Shown in pieces: positions 25,001 to 37,583 of a stretch of 64,000 nucleotides of DNA. Under the pieces are notes generated by a model that did no database searches, was not told where the DNA came from, and saw only the letters and a list, made by a program, of their open reading frames with translations. The position numbers were made by a program, and so were the translations under genes. The stretch comes from Heliocidaris tuberculata (lineage: Eukaryota > Echinodermata > Echinoidea > Camarodonta > Echinometridae). The stretch spans positions 3,649,355 to 3,713,354 of the forward strand of contig CM046846.1 of assembly GCA_025618425.1 (NCBI GenBank), read 5' to 3'. Positions within the stretch are counted from its first letter, which is position 1, and each line of letters begins with the position of its first letter.

Positions 25001-27066
25001 CTGCCACGGTGTCTCCCTACACCAGTTTATCGAGTATCATTTATTCAGACTATTGACTTCAGAATCTACAAAATGGCGCCTCCTCTTCCCACCCGGGATT
25101 TCAAATTGTCATCAGATTTAGCTCTGCGTTAATCACCTAATGGGAACATTGATATTGAATAACGTGCATATTGTTTGAAAGTTAATTGCCATAAATTACA
25201 TCCGATTCTGATAAATAAGATGGATTATATTAAGAAAGCAGACCTTGGTTCGTTTAATATGTATATTGTATATTTTCATAACCATAACACCGCAATCTGT
25301 GCCTTTTCTGTGGGATATTGAAGAAAAAAAAAAACAACATTCATCTATTTTTTTCCTGATTTATGATCGAATAAAGAATCTGTAATCACGGTGTAATGAT
25401 GTTTTTTTTTTATCTGAAAAACAAATTTAACTTAAGATGGCGGAAAGTCGTCTCTTCTTGAGCACTATCAGTAAAGGCATGATGGACGGGAGAACTTACA
25501 AGGTCATTATACCATGATATTTTTGTTATAAGATTAATTTATTTCTTCCATTTTCAAAATAAAATCTTCACAATAATCACGGTAAGATAACATAAACAAG
25601 TATTTACATGGCAGAATCACTACATTATTTCCTAAAATAAAATGAACTATTAACAATAAGTCAAACATAACACTTTACAAGCACGATCATATGCATAGTA
25701 TTATTGAATGAAAGTTTATACTTTTTTTTATATATATTTTATAATATTTATAAAAAAAAGGGAGATGGTAGTTCAACATTATCGCTTATAATGATTGCAG
25801 AACAATCCTTTGTTTACACTCAGTAAAACGTCATCAAGGGCAATGCATATCTCTTCATTTTTACTTCGCAAATCGTATATGAATTTGGAGAAACCTTACT
25901 TTAATATGTAAGGTCTGTTTATCTATAACTTGAACGCTTAATGATGTTTATCATAAACACGCTTACAGCATATAGAATTGTATCTCTTTTTTTCAAGAAA
26001 CGACACCCAGACTATTGCATTCCCAAACCTAATTATAATACAAAGCATAATGATCTGTTGCCGCTGTGCGATCCTTTACACTATTTAAAAAGTTTTTGTA
26101 TGATTCTTTTAATTTCTTTTCTCTTTTTGGTTGATGTTTCAGAGTAATCTTTTTGGTCCACTTGACGACAGTGGGTTCCTGGCCCGTGCCGAAGCTCTAG
26201 CTGCTGTCGATGTCATGTCGTCAATGGTCAAGACCAGTCAACCACACATGACTATCAAGAATGACACCAACTATTCCCACCACCACGCAGTCAACAGTGG
26301 TATGCATCCAGCACACTTCGCCCCGACGTCATCACCAGTATCCCGTGGTCTCCCACACCACCATACCATGGACCACGGTGAGTTCCTTGACATCTCAGCA
26401 GCAGCTAGTCTACCCGGTGGTGGACCAGGTCCAGGATTGTCCGACGTCCAGAGCGCAGCGGCAGCAGCAGCGGCGGCAGCGGCGGTATCGTCACATCAGT
26501 CGTCCTTCACGCCGTTGCCGGGAACCGGTGGTCATTTCAACCCTGTGAATACGATGATGCCGCACGGCATGGGCATGCACGACATCGACACTGATCCTCG
26601 AGAACTGGAAGCATTTGCTGAGCGGTTCAAACAACGCAGGATAAAGCTGGGCGTCACCCAAGCCGACGTCGGCAAAGCCCTAGCCAACCTTAAGCTTCCT
26701 GGTGTAGGATCACTCAGCCAGAGTACTATCTGTAGGTTTGAGAGTCTTACGCTTAGCCATAACAACATGATTGCTCTTAAACCCATCCTAGCAGCATGGC
26801 TGGACGAGGCTGAGGCGGCTGCAAGAGAAAATCGAAATTCACCTGGTATCCTTGACAACGGAGACAAAAAACGAAAGCGGACGAGCATCGCCGCTCCAGA
26901 GAAACGTTCCCTTGAAGCTTACTTCACCGTCCAACCTAGACCGTCAAGTGAGAAAATAGCCGCCATTGCAGAAAAACTGGACTTGAAAAAGAACGTGGTG
27001 CGAGTATGGTTCTGTAACCAACGTCAGAAGCAAAAGAGAATGAAATACTCGGCGCAACCAAGGTGA
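18444..27066 (+). CDS. pou4: POU class 4 (Brn-3) transcription factor, two coding exons
   Basis: Joined exons 18,444-18,575 and 26,143-27,066 (GTAAGT donor, pyrimidine-rich TTTCAG acceptor, phase 0) encode 351 residues. The N-terminus MMNMKEHVSMHP parallels the MMxM start of vertebrate Brn-3 proteins. At 45-67 is the POU-IV box (SNLF...ARAEALAAVD), diagnostic for class 4. A run of ten alanines lies at 149-158. The POU-specific domain is about 195-269 (DPRELEAFAERFKQRRIKLG...), followed by a linker and a homeodomain at about 286-345 with recognition helix RVWFCNQRQKQKR. POU4 proteins are nuclear DNA-binding regulators of sensory and other neurons in animals; that role is inferred from the family. 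Length is in the usual range (roughly 340-420). The first in-frame ATG is used; ATGs at 18,447 and 18,453 are alternatives. The two-exon layout with the intron before the POU-IV box matches vertebrate POU4F genes. Confidence 0.95.
18576..26142 (+). other. pou4: pou4 intron
   Basis: A 7,567-base intron, AT-rich for most of its length, with TA-rich tracts at 18,808-18,872 and 19,032-19,062. GC-richer or pyrimidine-rich segments at about 23,400-23,560 and 24,000-25,130 carry open frames of up to 157 codons (24,132-24,605 and 24,666-25,121). These look like CT-rich sequence without domains and are not called as genes. Enhancers are plausible in a developmental-gene intron, but none can be named from sequence alone. 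Confidence 0.8.
19032..19062. repeat. (TA)n microsatellite
   Basis: Perfect TA dinucleotide run inside the pou4 intron. Confidence 0.95.
26143..27066 (+). CDS. pou4: pou4 coding exon 2 (POU-IV box, POU domain, stop)
   Basis: 307 codons plus TGA. It starts with AGT immediately after TTGATGTTTCAG and ends with KYSAQPR. It carries the POU-IV box, the polyalanine run, the POU-specific domain and the homeodomain on a single exon, as in other POU4 genes. Its GC content is clearly higher than that of the flanking DNA. The minus-strand frame at 26,532-26,888 is a shadow. Confidence 0.95.
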   Translation, partial: SNLFGPLDDSGFLARAEALAAVDVMSSMVKTSQPHMTIKNDTNYSHHHAVNSGMHPAHFAPTSSPVSRGLPHHHTMDHGEFLDISAAASLPGGGPGPGLSDVQSAAAAAAAAAAVSSHQSSFTPLPGTGGHFNPVNTMMPHGMGMHDIDTDPRELEAFAERFKQRRIKLGVTQADVGKALANLKLPGVGSLSQSTICRFESLTLSHNNMIALKPILAAWLDEAEAAARENRNSPGILDNGDKKRKRTSIAAPEKRSLEAYFTVQPRPSSEKIAAIAEKLDLKKNVVRVWFCNQRQKQKRMKYSAQPR

Positions 27067-29044
27067 GAGTTCTCCCAAACTCTCCCAAGTAAACTGAAAA
27101 GTGGAAGAAAATATAGGACTTCCTAAGAGAACTGTGATAACAATATTTTCCAATTTGCCACATGACTTTTGTGAATCATTCTAGCTGCCAATTCGAGGGT
27201 AAACACTGGTAGCCATTGTTTTCCTCCCCCTCTCTCTCATATACCGACTTGAGTTAGACGGATATATCAAAAGACGCGAACAAAACGCGAGCCAATCGAT
27301 AGCGATTATCGTTTCTCTATCGAGTCGGTGAGAGCTGAAGCGGGGAGAGCTATACTTTTTGCCTTACATGTTGTATAGTCGTGTATAGAAATGTAGACAA
27401 ACCCTGTATTGTTATCATGTGCCGTTACACCTGTACTATACTAAGTAATGAAATAATGCATCAGACAGCCCGACTTAAACATTGTTTAGGTTAGGAGCGT
27501 CCCGCTAAATGCTCTTTTGATTCAAAATCATGAAGAGGGAAAGTGAAAATATGTTGAACTGAATGCTCGAGACTATAAGATCCATGATTTCATTGAAATG
27601 TTCAGGGTTTTACTCCGTGGATAATGTCGAAATGATATGAAATACGAAATCATCATTTAGAACAGAGCAATCAGATATATCGGGAAAAGAACATGGATCT
27701 ATTTATATTGTAAACATTACAATATAAGCTGATGTTGACTTACCATCTGACATATGCATTCATTAAGCCTATCTTTTCCTTGAACAGAGTTTATGTTTGT
27801 TTCCTTTCATCAGACACAATCAACAAAGTAATGACTAAGTACTGAAAACTTCGCCGCATAAGAACAAAAATGACTTCAATTTTGGTAGTACGTTGGGTAT
27901 AGCGACTGCACACACACAAAAAGTCCAGCTTCGTCACGTAGACACGGTGTTTTAATGGATTAGATTTCTGGTGCTAAAAGACAAGTTCTACTGTCTCCTG
28001 TCTGCATCCTGTATGATAATGATTTTAACCATTGTTTGTTTGGTGGTGAGTTTAATATTGTTCAAAGCGTGCACTTTTTTTACGCCACGCTACACAAAGC
28101 AGACGTGAACACGCATTTGACGATCACGTGTACTCCAGATTGGCGGTCCAAAAAATGTTCATAAAAATCGTGATTATTATCTCTCTGAGTCGTCTGCTCG
28201 TCTTAAGGGCGATGTCCTGAGCACTCAACTCTCAACCCATACATTTCAAACTTGAATTAAAAAAACTAAAATGTAGGGAATATTCAGATAATATTCGATT
28301 GTTCTACACAAAGCAATGCCACTCTTAGACATAATTATAATATATTTCGTATTCTATTCACATTTTCCTATTCTAGATTTGAGTCAACCAGGTCTCAAAA
28401 TGTGTTTAAAAATTATGGATGCTTTTCCTCTAAGTTTTAATGCATGATCATCCATAATTTCGATTAGATTAAAGTGTCCAGAAGTGATATTGCATTTTCC
28501 CCTTAAAAGTTGAATAGTTAGGATGTATTTTAATTTTTGCTATACCGGACAGATTTCGGTCAAGTTCTAGGGTCGGCTAGGGCAACCACTGGTAGAAGTA
28601 CGAATATAAGAATTGATATAACAATGAAGTTGCATCTAGCTACTTTGATAAATATATTCATTTTTCTTAATGGTTGTTTACATCTGCTTTTAAAATTGGC
28701 AAAAAATCTGCAAAATAACAAGAACTAGAGAAAGAGATGAGAATTCCTGATTGTTATAATTATCGAACAATTTTCTTGCTCTTTACCAAGTGAAGCCATA
28801 AGAAGGTTTAGTGCAAAGGTCTGCTGGAACTGTTCCTCAACTTGCTTGAAATAATTATTACAAACAATCAGTTCTTACTTAGCAGGGGCCACGGACCGTT
28901 TTTGAAAGGGGGGGGGGATGATTTGATTTCACTGATTAATGACAATTTTCGAACCTTTTTTTAGAGGTTTTATGACACGTGTCTACTCAAAAAAGTGGGG
29001 GGGGGGGGGCTGCAGCCCCCAGCCCCACCCCCTCCCACATTCCA
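27067..29044. other. pou4 3' flank / probable 3' UTR
   Basis: No coding frame after the stop. No convincing AATAAA was located close downstream; an ATTAAA occurs at about 28,257. The early part (27,067-27,360) is GC-richer and includes ATCGATAGCGATTATCG, a small near-palindrome. From about 28,880 the sequence becomes a dispersed G-run-rich repeat. The transcript end cannot be placed. Confidence 0.45.
28880..29035. repeat. G-run-rich dispersed repeat
   Basis: AGCAGGGGCCACGGACC is followed by two G-runs of about ten or more bases (near 28,908 and 29,000) and a C-rich complement, CTGCAGCCCCCAGCCCC. Similar 'gccacgg / G-run' blocks occur at 31,380-31,440 and 35,050-35,155, so this is probably a decayed repeat family. 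Confidence 0.45.
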
Positions 29045-29120
29045 GATTTCCAGATTTTAGATTTTATTTCATTACATTTTCATTTTTTCAAAGTATATAA
29101 CAATAAGTATTATGAATCTG
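29045..29120 (-). mobile_element. Possible LINE 3' tail
   Basis: On the minus strand, GAAATAAAATCTAAAATCTGG continues into repeated AAATCTGGAA. This is an AATAAA signal with a short tandem tail, typical of CR1/L2-like elements. The sequence upstream on the minus strand (to about 29,600) could be its untranslated region, but no coding remnant was found. Confidence 0.4.
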
Positions 29121-29823
29121 ACAATATTCAAAATAATTGACAACACAACTTAGTGCATAAACATTTTTCGATCATTACAAGCAAAACAAAGTGCATTAAA
29201 GTTTGAGTTGTGAGAGAAAAAAAAAAGTAACATCAATGAAGACTACTTAAGATTAATTTTATGAAAATGAGAATGAAAACAGAGACCAGCTTAGAAGCAA
29301 AGCTTGTAGAAGCGCTGGTCCCTGGCAAAAAGATGAAGCATGAATACAGTACATAAAAAGAACTAGACTGGGCAATCATGCATAAAATGCCCAATAAAAG
29401 GAAAAAAGAAGAAGACAGATACATGGCCTTGGAAAGCAAACAAATTATAGACATAACACACTTGCTATAGAAGAGAAAGCACTGAGAAATATTGTAAACA
29501 CAAAAAGCTGGAAATAGTAATAGGAAAATAGTAAAGTTTTAAAGAAGTAAACTTTACAAAAGACGGAACAAGAATGACAAAGTGACAGGTGGGGGTTAGG
29601 ACGGGAGGGTGGGAAAGGGACAAGATCTTGAAGGTTTCATTTCGTCTTTAGATTTTGCTACACAGGTAAACAACTCCTTGTTCCGCGACCCATGCTTAGA
29701 CTGGTTGTAGGAGCGCAAATGTAAAGGATATGATTAAGAATGAAAATACGGGTTGGTCATTTTTTATGATATTTACTCCCCAATTAGGGTGACTAATAAT
29801 ATAACACTTCTGGCAAAAATCTT

Positions 29824-30115
29824 CTTGTGGCACAAAGAACAAAACTATCTCTCGGTGACCGTGCATTCCTAAGCTGCGGCGCGTGTTTATGGAACCAGTT
29901 ACCTCTTGATATCCGTTCCATAGACACTTTGGATTCTTTACAGTTAAAGTTGAAGACAGTCTTTTTTTTTTCTAAAGCATACAGTGAAGTGTAAATTCAA
30001 CACAGATTTGGAGTATTCTTCAGTCCATTCTATTTCAACCTTCTTGCTTCTCTAATTTTTATCATGCTCCTTCGAATAGTTAAACTAGATAGATGGCGCA
30101 ATATAAGTGCGTTGT
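29824..30115 (+). mobile_element. CR1/L2-like LINE 3' end with intact C-terminal frame
   Basis: The plus frame 29,824-29,994 (56 codons and a stop) reads ...LSLGDRAFLSCGACLWNQLP, then LDIRSIDTLDSLQLKLKTVF. This is the hallmark C-terminus of CR1/L2-like reverse transcriptases (GDRxFxxxAPxLWNxLPxxIR, SLxxFKxxLKTxLF). The 3' UTR that follows ends with GGCGCAATATAAGTGCG and TCATTATTATC, a typical LINE end. The element is heavily 5'-truncated and not mobile. Confidence 0.75.
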
Positions 30116-30356
30116 ATCATTATTATCCCCTATCCAAACGTATGATAGATAATTTTAAAAATACAAACAGACAACTAGGGAAGTAGACAATTATCTTGGG
30201 TAATTGCATACTTAAATAAAATTTGCAAGATTATGCGGTAGAAAATAAATGTCCACAAAATATAGTACCATAGAAAATAAATTCCTGTATATAAATTATG
30301 AATATAGGTATAAATTCCCTTACCAAACAATATAGGTGAAAGATCAGACGGATAGA

Positions 30357-30389
30357 GAAAGAGAGGAAGAGAGAGAGAGAGAAAGAGAA

Positions 30390-30428
<39 letters not shown>
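30357..30428. repeat. (GA)n microsatellite
   Basis: GA tract with AAG interruptions. Non-coding. Confidence 0.9.
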
Positions 30429-30434
<6 letters not shown>

Positions 30435-32934
30435 GATGACGTGAAACATCCTATATACATAGCATCAAAATGACCAATACTTTATAATTGCCTTTCCGCT
30501 AATTTACTTTGGCGAGATGAAAATGAGTAAAAACGGGAGAAATGAAAGGAAGAAAATGTCGGTCATAATTTTCGCTGGAAGAAGGGGAAAAGAGAGGAAA
30601 ATGAGTTTGTGTGTTTAACTGCATTGGATAGAAGGTAATTCCAGGAGTCATGTGTGATATGAGCAGCATGGATGATGATGCTCGATGTGATCGGCTAATT
30701 TACTGCCAGTCACCCACGCCTGGCTGCCCCGTCGATACCCATGCAGCAACGCACGCCGACTGAAACCCGCTGGTCGTATGGCCGAGCTCATTTTGATGAG
30801 ATATTATGGCGGTGCGAAGTAGCTTTTCGCGCCGGTCACACGGGCGTGAAAAATGAAGGCGCCCATGCATGGAACGTCAATTTCTCTGGTTTTGTTACCT
30901 CCCCTGCTCCAATACATCTCCCTTTTCTCTGTATTCCCTTTCATCTTTTTTTTTTCAGAGTCAGGAATTCTCAACAATGCTAATTAGCAAGCAACTATAA
31001 TTAGCTATCCACTGTACACTGTGACAGAAGGCTTTTCGGTAGAATTTGTTCCTTACGGCGATCTAATCTGCTGTACTCTGATGAGTCGTTCGGAATTCAT
31101 TGACTTGCCAACACACGTATAGGGTAATTATCTGGTATAGAACAGATATATGTCATTTTTGATAATTGGTTTAAGGTCTCCCAGTATGAGATAGGTCCAT
31201 GGTCTCTGTCAGACATTGTATTCCGGGGTGTATAGTCATGACTCGCTCGCTACTCATCAAATTCGTGGACTTGGAGTTCGCAGATTAATTTGATTTTTTT
31301 TCCTAAATAGCATCAATTTCCAGGATTAATCTCTTTTTATCTTAGTGCTTGTAGGATGATTTGGGTCTAATGATTAAAACAGTGGAGCCGCTAGACCATT
31401 CTAATAGGGGGGGGGGGGGGAGGCTCGGATCAAATGTGAGAACAAGTAAGGCGAAAATTTCCAACAAAAAATGAAAAAGGTCTTAGAAAATTCGAAAATT
31501 TAAAATTGCGACAGTGTTTTTTAGGGGGTTGGGTCATTACCCATATTAATCATCCCTTTCTAGTTACCCCTCTGTTTATAAAGCTGATATTTTGGGTTCA
31601 TAATATAGTCGATTGCATGATGACATGAACTCCTCTGCCCTGGAATAATTTTAGGGATGAATGTCCTCAGAGGTGTGTGACCTATAGAAGGTCATTTGAT
31701 CGAATCTATCTGGTGCTTATATGTTTCAGAATAATGTTATAATATCACTCTGTCCTAATTGTGTTTCTCTTAATATATACAGTAAATGTGAATCTTAATA
31801 ATTCTGAAGCATTCAAAATGCATGTAGCATGTACACAGCTGAATCAAATATTTTAAAGAGACAACATGTCTGTGCTTGTCAACAATTTGCAATATGCTTT
31901 GTCACCATAATTGGAATGGACATAGTGTAATATGGTTGTGACTTCTGTTATAACATTTAACAGTAATATTTGTTATCCATTCTATTACTGTCACCGAAAT
32001 CATTGTCATCGCGATGTAACTTTATTTATGATTTGTGTTAATGTTAGTTACCCGTTGTTTTAAAATCATGATGATAATGGCAATGATGATGCCTGCAACT
32101 ATAGTCTAATTTCACTCCATGCTCACATATATAGTTTGCAGACATAAACCCTTTATAGTCACTAGGGTCTGAACTATCTGTGCTTTAGACTAGTTCCCTA
32201 CATGCACAATGCATCCAGTAATTGACTATATTAGGCTGGGCTCAAGGCACTGTGGATTTTTTGTTGAAGTGTAAAAATAGAGTGTCCGCAGACTAGCTCA
32301 TACATGCGTGAGACGAAGCACTATGTAACTAGAGAAAACAAATCTAATACTAGTGCGGTTGATATTACACGAGCAAGAATTATATTACAGATGATGCATT
32401 ATTTCATTACTTAAATCACAATATGAGTCATTAAAAATTTGTCCTTGATCTCTATGTTCATGAAAATTTCGATGTACAGATTCGTATAATGTAAACGATG
32501 TTTTCTGTTTTATCATTACACCGAACAGAAACAAGAGAAAACGAAAAAATGTATTTCTAATGAAATTTGTAAATAATTATTACTCTCGATGTAAAGTGAA
32601 GAGAGCATGTGAAAAGTACAATTATCAGGAAAATAAAGCTCTTAAATTATTGAAACAATGTACTTGTTATGTGATTTAAAAACAATTATTGTTCTGTGAA
32701 TTCGTTTATGCAGAAGATGAATATGATGGAATACTGTAATTTGGAAGTAGATTTTGATAAATGTTTATTTCCGGTGTTCTGTAAGCCTTCATCGGATGTG
32801 ACGAAAATTGGGAAAATTAGATTGGATATGAGATATATCTCTATTACCATGATTACATGAAGATGAACGACCATCAAAAATATATAACAAGCATGTTTTG
32901 GGGAGAAATAGATCGAATGAAAGATTGAAAGAAA

Positions 32935-32935
<1 letters not shown>

Positions 32936-32990
<55 letters not shown>

Positions 32991-33062
32991 CAGAGAGAGA
33001 GAGACAGAAAGAGACAGAGGGAGAGAAAGAGAGAGAGAGAGCAAGAGAGAGAGGGGGAGGGG
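32936..33062. repeat. Compound (GT)n-(GA)n microsatellite
   Basis: GTGTGTGTGT switches to GA units with CAGA interruptions, then G-rich units. Overlapping Leu/Ser frames on the minus strand are artefacts. Confidence 0.9.
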
Positions 33063-34146
33063 AGAGAAATGACTTGTATACAAAATAGATATAAAATAAT
33101 AAATATCATTTTATCTAGCAAACTTTAATAGAATATGACACTAAGTTAAGGCTATCCCATTTCATAACATGAATTCATGTCCACTGAACACAAGGCATAT
33201 AACTTTAGTAAGAAAGTTCACATTCACATGTAAAAATCATAAGATTCGTTTAAAGTTATCACATTATCAAAACAGCATCGATTAAACCTCATAGTTCATT
33301 TCAATAAGGTCCTTTCAAGTTCTCTACTAGAGAAAAAAATGGATAACATCCAATGGAATATGCTACTCTGATACTATCCTGTCTATACATGTATGGTATG
33401 TAATCTGTTTGGCATAGGGCAAGCAATCAGATATTTCCATCGCTTATAAACGAGTCAATTTATCGAATTAAAACTACTCATTTAATTAGCAAGATTATCG
33501 GGTCATTCAGGAGGCTATTGCTATAACGTCAAACAGTTACTGTGTTGTTGTGCGACTCAATTACAGGAGGACAAGAACCAGAGTTTTGAATATGATTATA
33601 GTTTACTTTTCATTTTGGTGTAATATTACTTCTGTTGCATCATAATCAATATAAAGTGTGTAGGGTCTTTATCGATAATCCATCTGATACAAAATATGTT
33701 ATTCTAATAACCAGCTCCCTTATAGGAAGAAACGTGATATATACGTTCCAAAAATTCGGAGAATAAACTTCAAATCAAAATTGGCAAGTAATGCATTACA
33801 ACCTCGTTATTCATCTGTTACTATGCAAATGAACTTTTCAACGTTGTTCTAACATGTCTAATAATGATCCTTTTCACATCGCATACAATGTACTGTATTA
33901 TATGCGCGCTTCGTAAATACTGACCTTAAGAGCTCTCTTGTATCATCAACCCTGCGTACAACGTAGTGGAAGGATCAAATCCTATCAGGTATTCATTACT
34001 ACACCTGGATCGAGAAAGACAACTTACTATAAATGACATTAATTTTTTACTAAATAACCTTAAACCTCTTAATCCAAAATTGACACGATTTGCGATATCG
34101 CGGTGCTGCCACTCAATGCACATTTTAGAGTCACCACGCATAAAGG

Positions 34147-34184
34147 TTATTTCATTTCATTTCATTTCATTTTATTTTATTTCA
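34147..34184. repeat. (TTTCA)n short tandem repeat
   Basis: Four to five TTTCA units followed by TTTTA variants. It could be the tail of a minus-strand LINE (TGAAA units), since it is followed by an AT-rich, UTR-like stretch to about 34,330. Confidence 0.75.
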
Positions 34185-35215
34185 ACATGGCAACACTTGC
34201 TTCAGCTAGTGGTTGTTCTTCAGCAATTCCGTGCATACATAAAAGACATACTGTACAAAGTATAACACATAAGGAATATCACATAGAGAATATCAAAAGA
34301 AATACATGCAAATCATACATATAAATAAACATTAAGAGTAAAAGCAAATCAACATAAAATAACATAAGATAACATTAAAATTGCATGAGTAAAACAAAAC
34401 GAGAATTAGAAACTATCTCGTTGATAGAAAAGATAGTTAAGATTAATTTTTATTGAAATTAAAAAAAAGAAAATCGTAATAATAATTTAGAATGTATTGA
34501 CATGATAACTCAAAATTACATACTCCCACTCCCAACTGCTTATGCATTTTCGCTTTCATTCATTTTGGATGTAAGGTGTTTCCTTTTTCAAAATTTCTGC
34601 TGATTTTTTTTTTTCTTTTTTGCCGCAATTATGACAAAACTCTCCTTCTGTTTCCAAAATGACTGGAGGGCAAGCAATATAAGTGGTGTATTATAAACTA
34701 GCCATGACTATGCTTTATAACACCTGCCTTCCTTTTAGAAACTCGACATTGAGCTCGTGTATATGTAATGCGAGGCAAAGACTGAGTCATGATTTGGATA
34801 TAGTACAAATTATAATAACAACCTCCGTCAATCTACTGAGGTCATGAATTTGTGCAGGAATCATATTTTTTGATATCACTAATCCAATGATTTTCAACCT
34901 AATCAGATGTTCAACGCCAATAATTAGGTTTCCTATATCAATATCACAGAGAAGACAATAGTCTAGTAAAAGAGTTCATTAAAATAAGATACTGAGCAGG
35001 TGAGTAAGGTCGATTTCAGTACAGATGTATTGGATTGTAACGATGCCATTCAGGGGCGTGATAGGACTTTTTTGATGGGAAGGGTTTCGGGCCATTATTT
35101 TCCCCACTTGAAAGACAAAATTTTTCGAACAATGCGGGGGAGGGGGGGGGGGGGGGAGTGAGAAAACAACACGAAACAAAACAGCTACTCAAATTTTTCA
35201 TTTTGGCCACAAAGT

Positions 35216-35790
<575 letters not shown>

Positions 35791-37420
35791 TTTCTAACAC
35801 GAGAGCGAATTTACAGAGAAAACTTTGTATGGGAGAATGGGGATTCAGAACTGTCACCCTTTATAGCGACACCCAGATCAAATTAGCTCATGTAGTTTCT
35901 TTCCTAAAAGTTAACATAAAGTTTTATTTTTTTTAAATCTCAGTTTGTAATAAATTAGTAGTCAGTCGTAAGGGATGATTTAGATTGTAATTTCAAATTT
36001 CATATAGCTTTTCCACAATCTTATGAAGCTGTCCAGTGATGTAGATTCCACCTTCTTGACCTTACTTTGTTTTATTTTAACGTAGGCCTATATACACGTC
36101 TTAGAAAGGGCCATTAGAAATATCAAGATGGGCTCTGCAGCTCTGCGACAACCACCCTCCTCCACTGAGCAATGTAATTCTATTTTGTTCTATCAATAAT
36201 TGATGGAGATCAGCCCAGCCATGGCCTTTGATATTGATTCATTATAAAGGCTGCAAAAATTGTATCATTCAGCGTTGCTTGCAAACAGCGATTTAGCTGT
36301 GCCATCAAAAATTTATCCAAGTTATCGAGAATAGAAGCACTCGGGATGCAGTCTCGTAAACTAGCCGTGAATAATAGGCTAATTTTCGCCAGCATTAGGT
36401 TGGTATCACCGATAGTTAATTAAGACATCAAGGGGGAAACACAGGCGCAATTCACTCTTTCAAATTTCACACAAATGCTCTTGTTTTATTTATTGGTGAA
36501 GATGGGAACATTGAATCGTCTACGTGCTTGTCATACCTATATGCCAAGATGATGCGAAAGAGTGCTGTCTGCCTGGCATCTGTACTCTCATCTCACACAA
36601 CCATGGCAGACGATAATCTCTATAGCGATGAACAATTTTTTTTGGCGGCAAAAAGAGCGCGCAGTCACGTACGCGAGAGGCCAACGGGGAGCTAAGATGA
36701 TGTATAGCCGGTGCAGTCGGCGTCACTGCACACTGCGTATCCGACACCGAGGTACCCGCGTCCTTTCGCTTTTGATGTATTTCGCATCGTATTTTTCGAC
36801 AAAAGCGCCAAAAATGCCCATGGCGGTTTTTCATTTTCTTGTCGATGGATGACAACTTTCAGTAATGACTTGAAAAGCCTCGCAGTTCATCATTACTAAT
36901 CCTCCTGTCTACGGCCCATCCTAATCGTTTTCTAACCATAATCGGAGGTTCTAACTCTCGTCAAACAATCATTAGATCATAACTACCATCCCATTACAGA
37001 AAGCAAAAAACGCAAAGCCAATATATTATTCCTACATTATTATACCAAATTTCACCCAATATCTCACTGTTCTCTGCGGAAGTAAATAAGCTAACAACGA
37101 ACTTTGTAAAACCATAATCATGGGATTGCATATAATTGTCATTAGTAATTATATTATTATACTATTCTATTGAAATCATATATATTGCTTTATTGTCCAT
37201 ATAAGGAAATTCGTCTTGTTTACATGCATTTACAACTGAAAATATACATACAGGTAATAATCAACACAAATACAGATAGATACATAATAATATACATGTA
37301 CAGCATAATTATGAGAGTTCTTATGAATGTTGTTATCATTCTGTATCATTATTCTTTTCCTTCTTCTTCTTTTTCTTATCATTATTTACAAATTCATTTT
37401 CAATAACATCATTAACATAA

Positions 37421-37583
37421 TTAAGAGTTATGTCCCCATGCAATCTTTATTCATTGACATAATTTGTATTATTATCATTCATCATCATTATTATAAATAT
37501 TTATATACTAATGATAATTATCATCATTTAATTCATCACATTAAGAGTAATATGTTCCCATCCAATCTATATTCATTAACATA
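37421..37583. repeat. Diverged tandem duplication, about 122-bp period
   Basis: The segment AAGAGTTATGTCCCCATGC with AATCTTTATTCATTGACAT (37,421-37,460) recurs at 37,543-37,583 as AAGAGTAATATGTTCCCATC with AATCTATATTCATTAACAT. The spacer is AT/ATC-rich. Function unknown. Confidence 0.6.

Noticed and set aside
24132..25121. Two open frames of 151-157 codons in the pou4 intron
   Set aside because: CT-rich, Ser/Leu/Pro/Phe composition with no domain. They overlap in other frames and have no splice or start support.
26532..26888. 118-codon minus frame opposite pou4
   Set aside because: Antisense shadow of the GC-rich POU-domain exon.
36520..36899. Frames of 62-111 codons on both strands in a CpG-rich islet
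   Set aside because: Mutually overlapping, no family similarity recognised and no convincing splice partners. Kept only as a possible regulatory islet.
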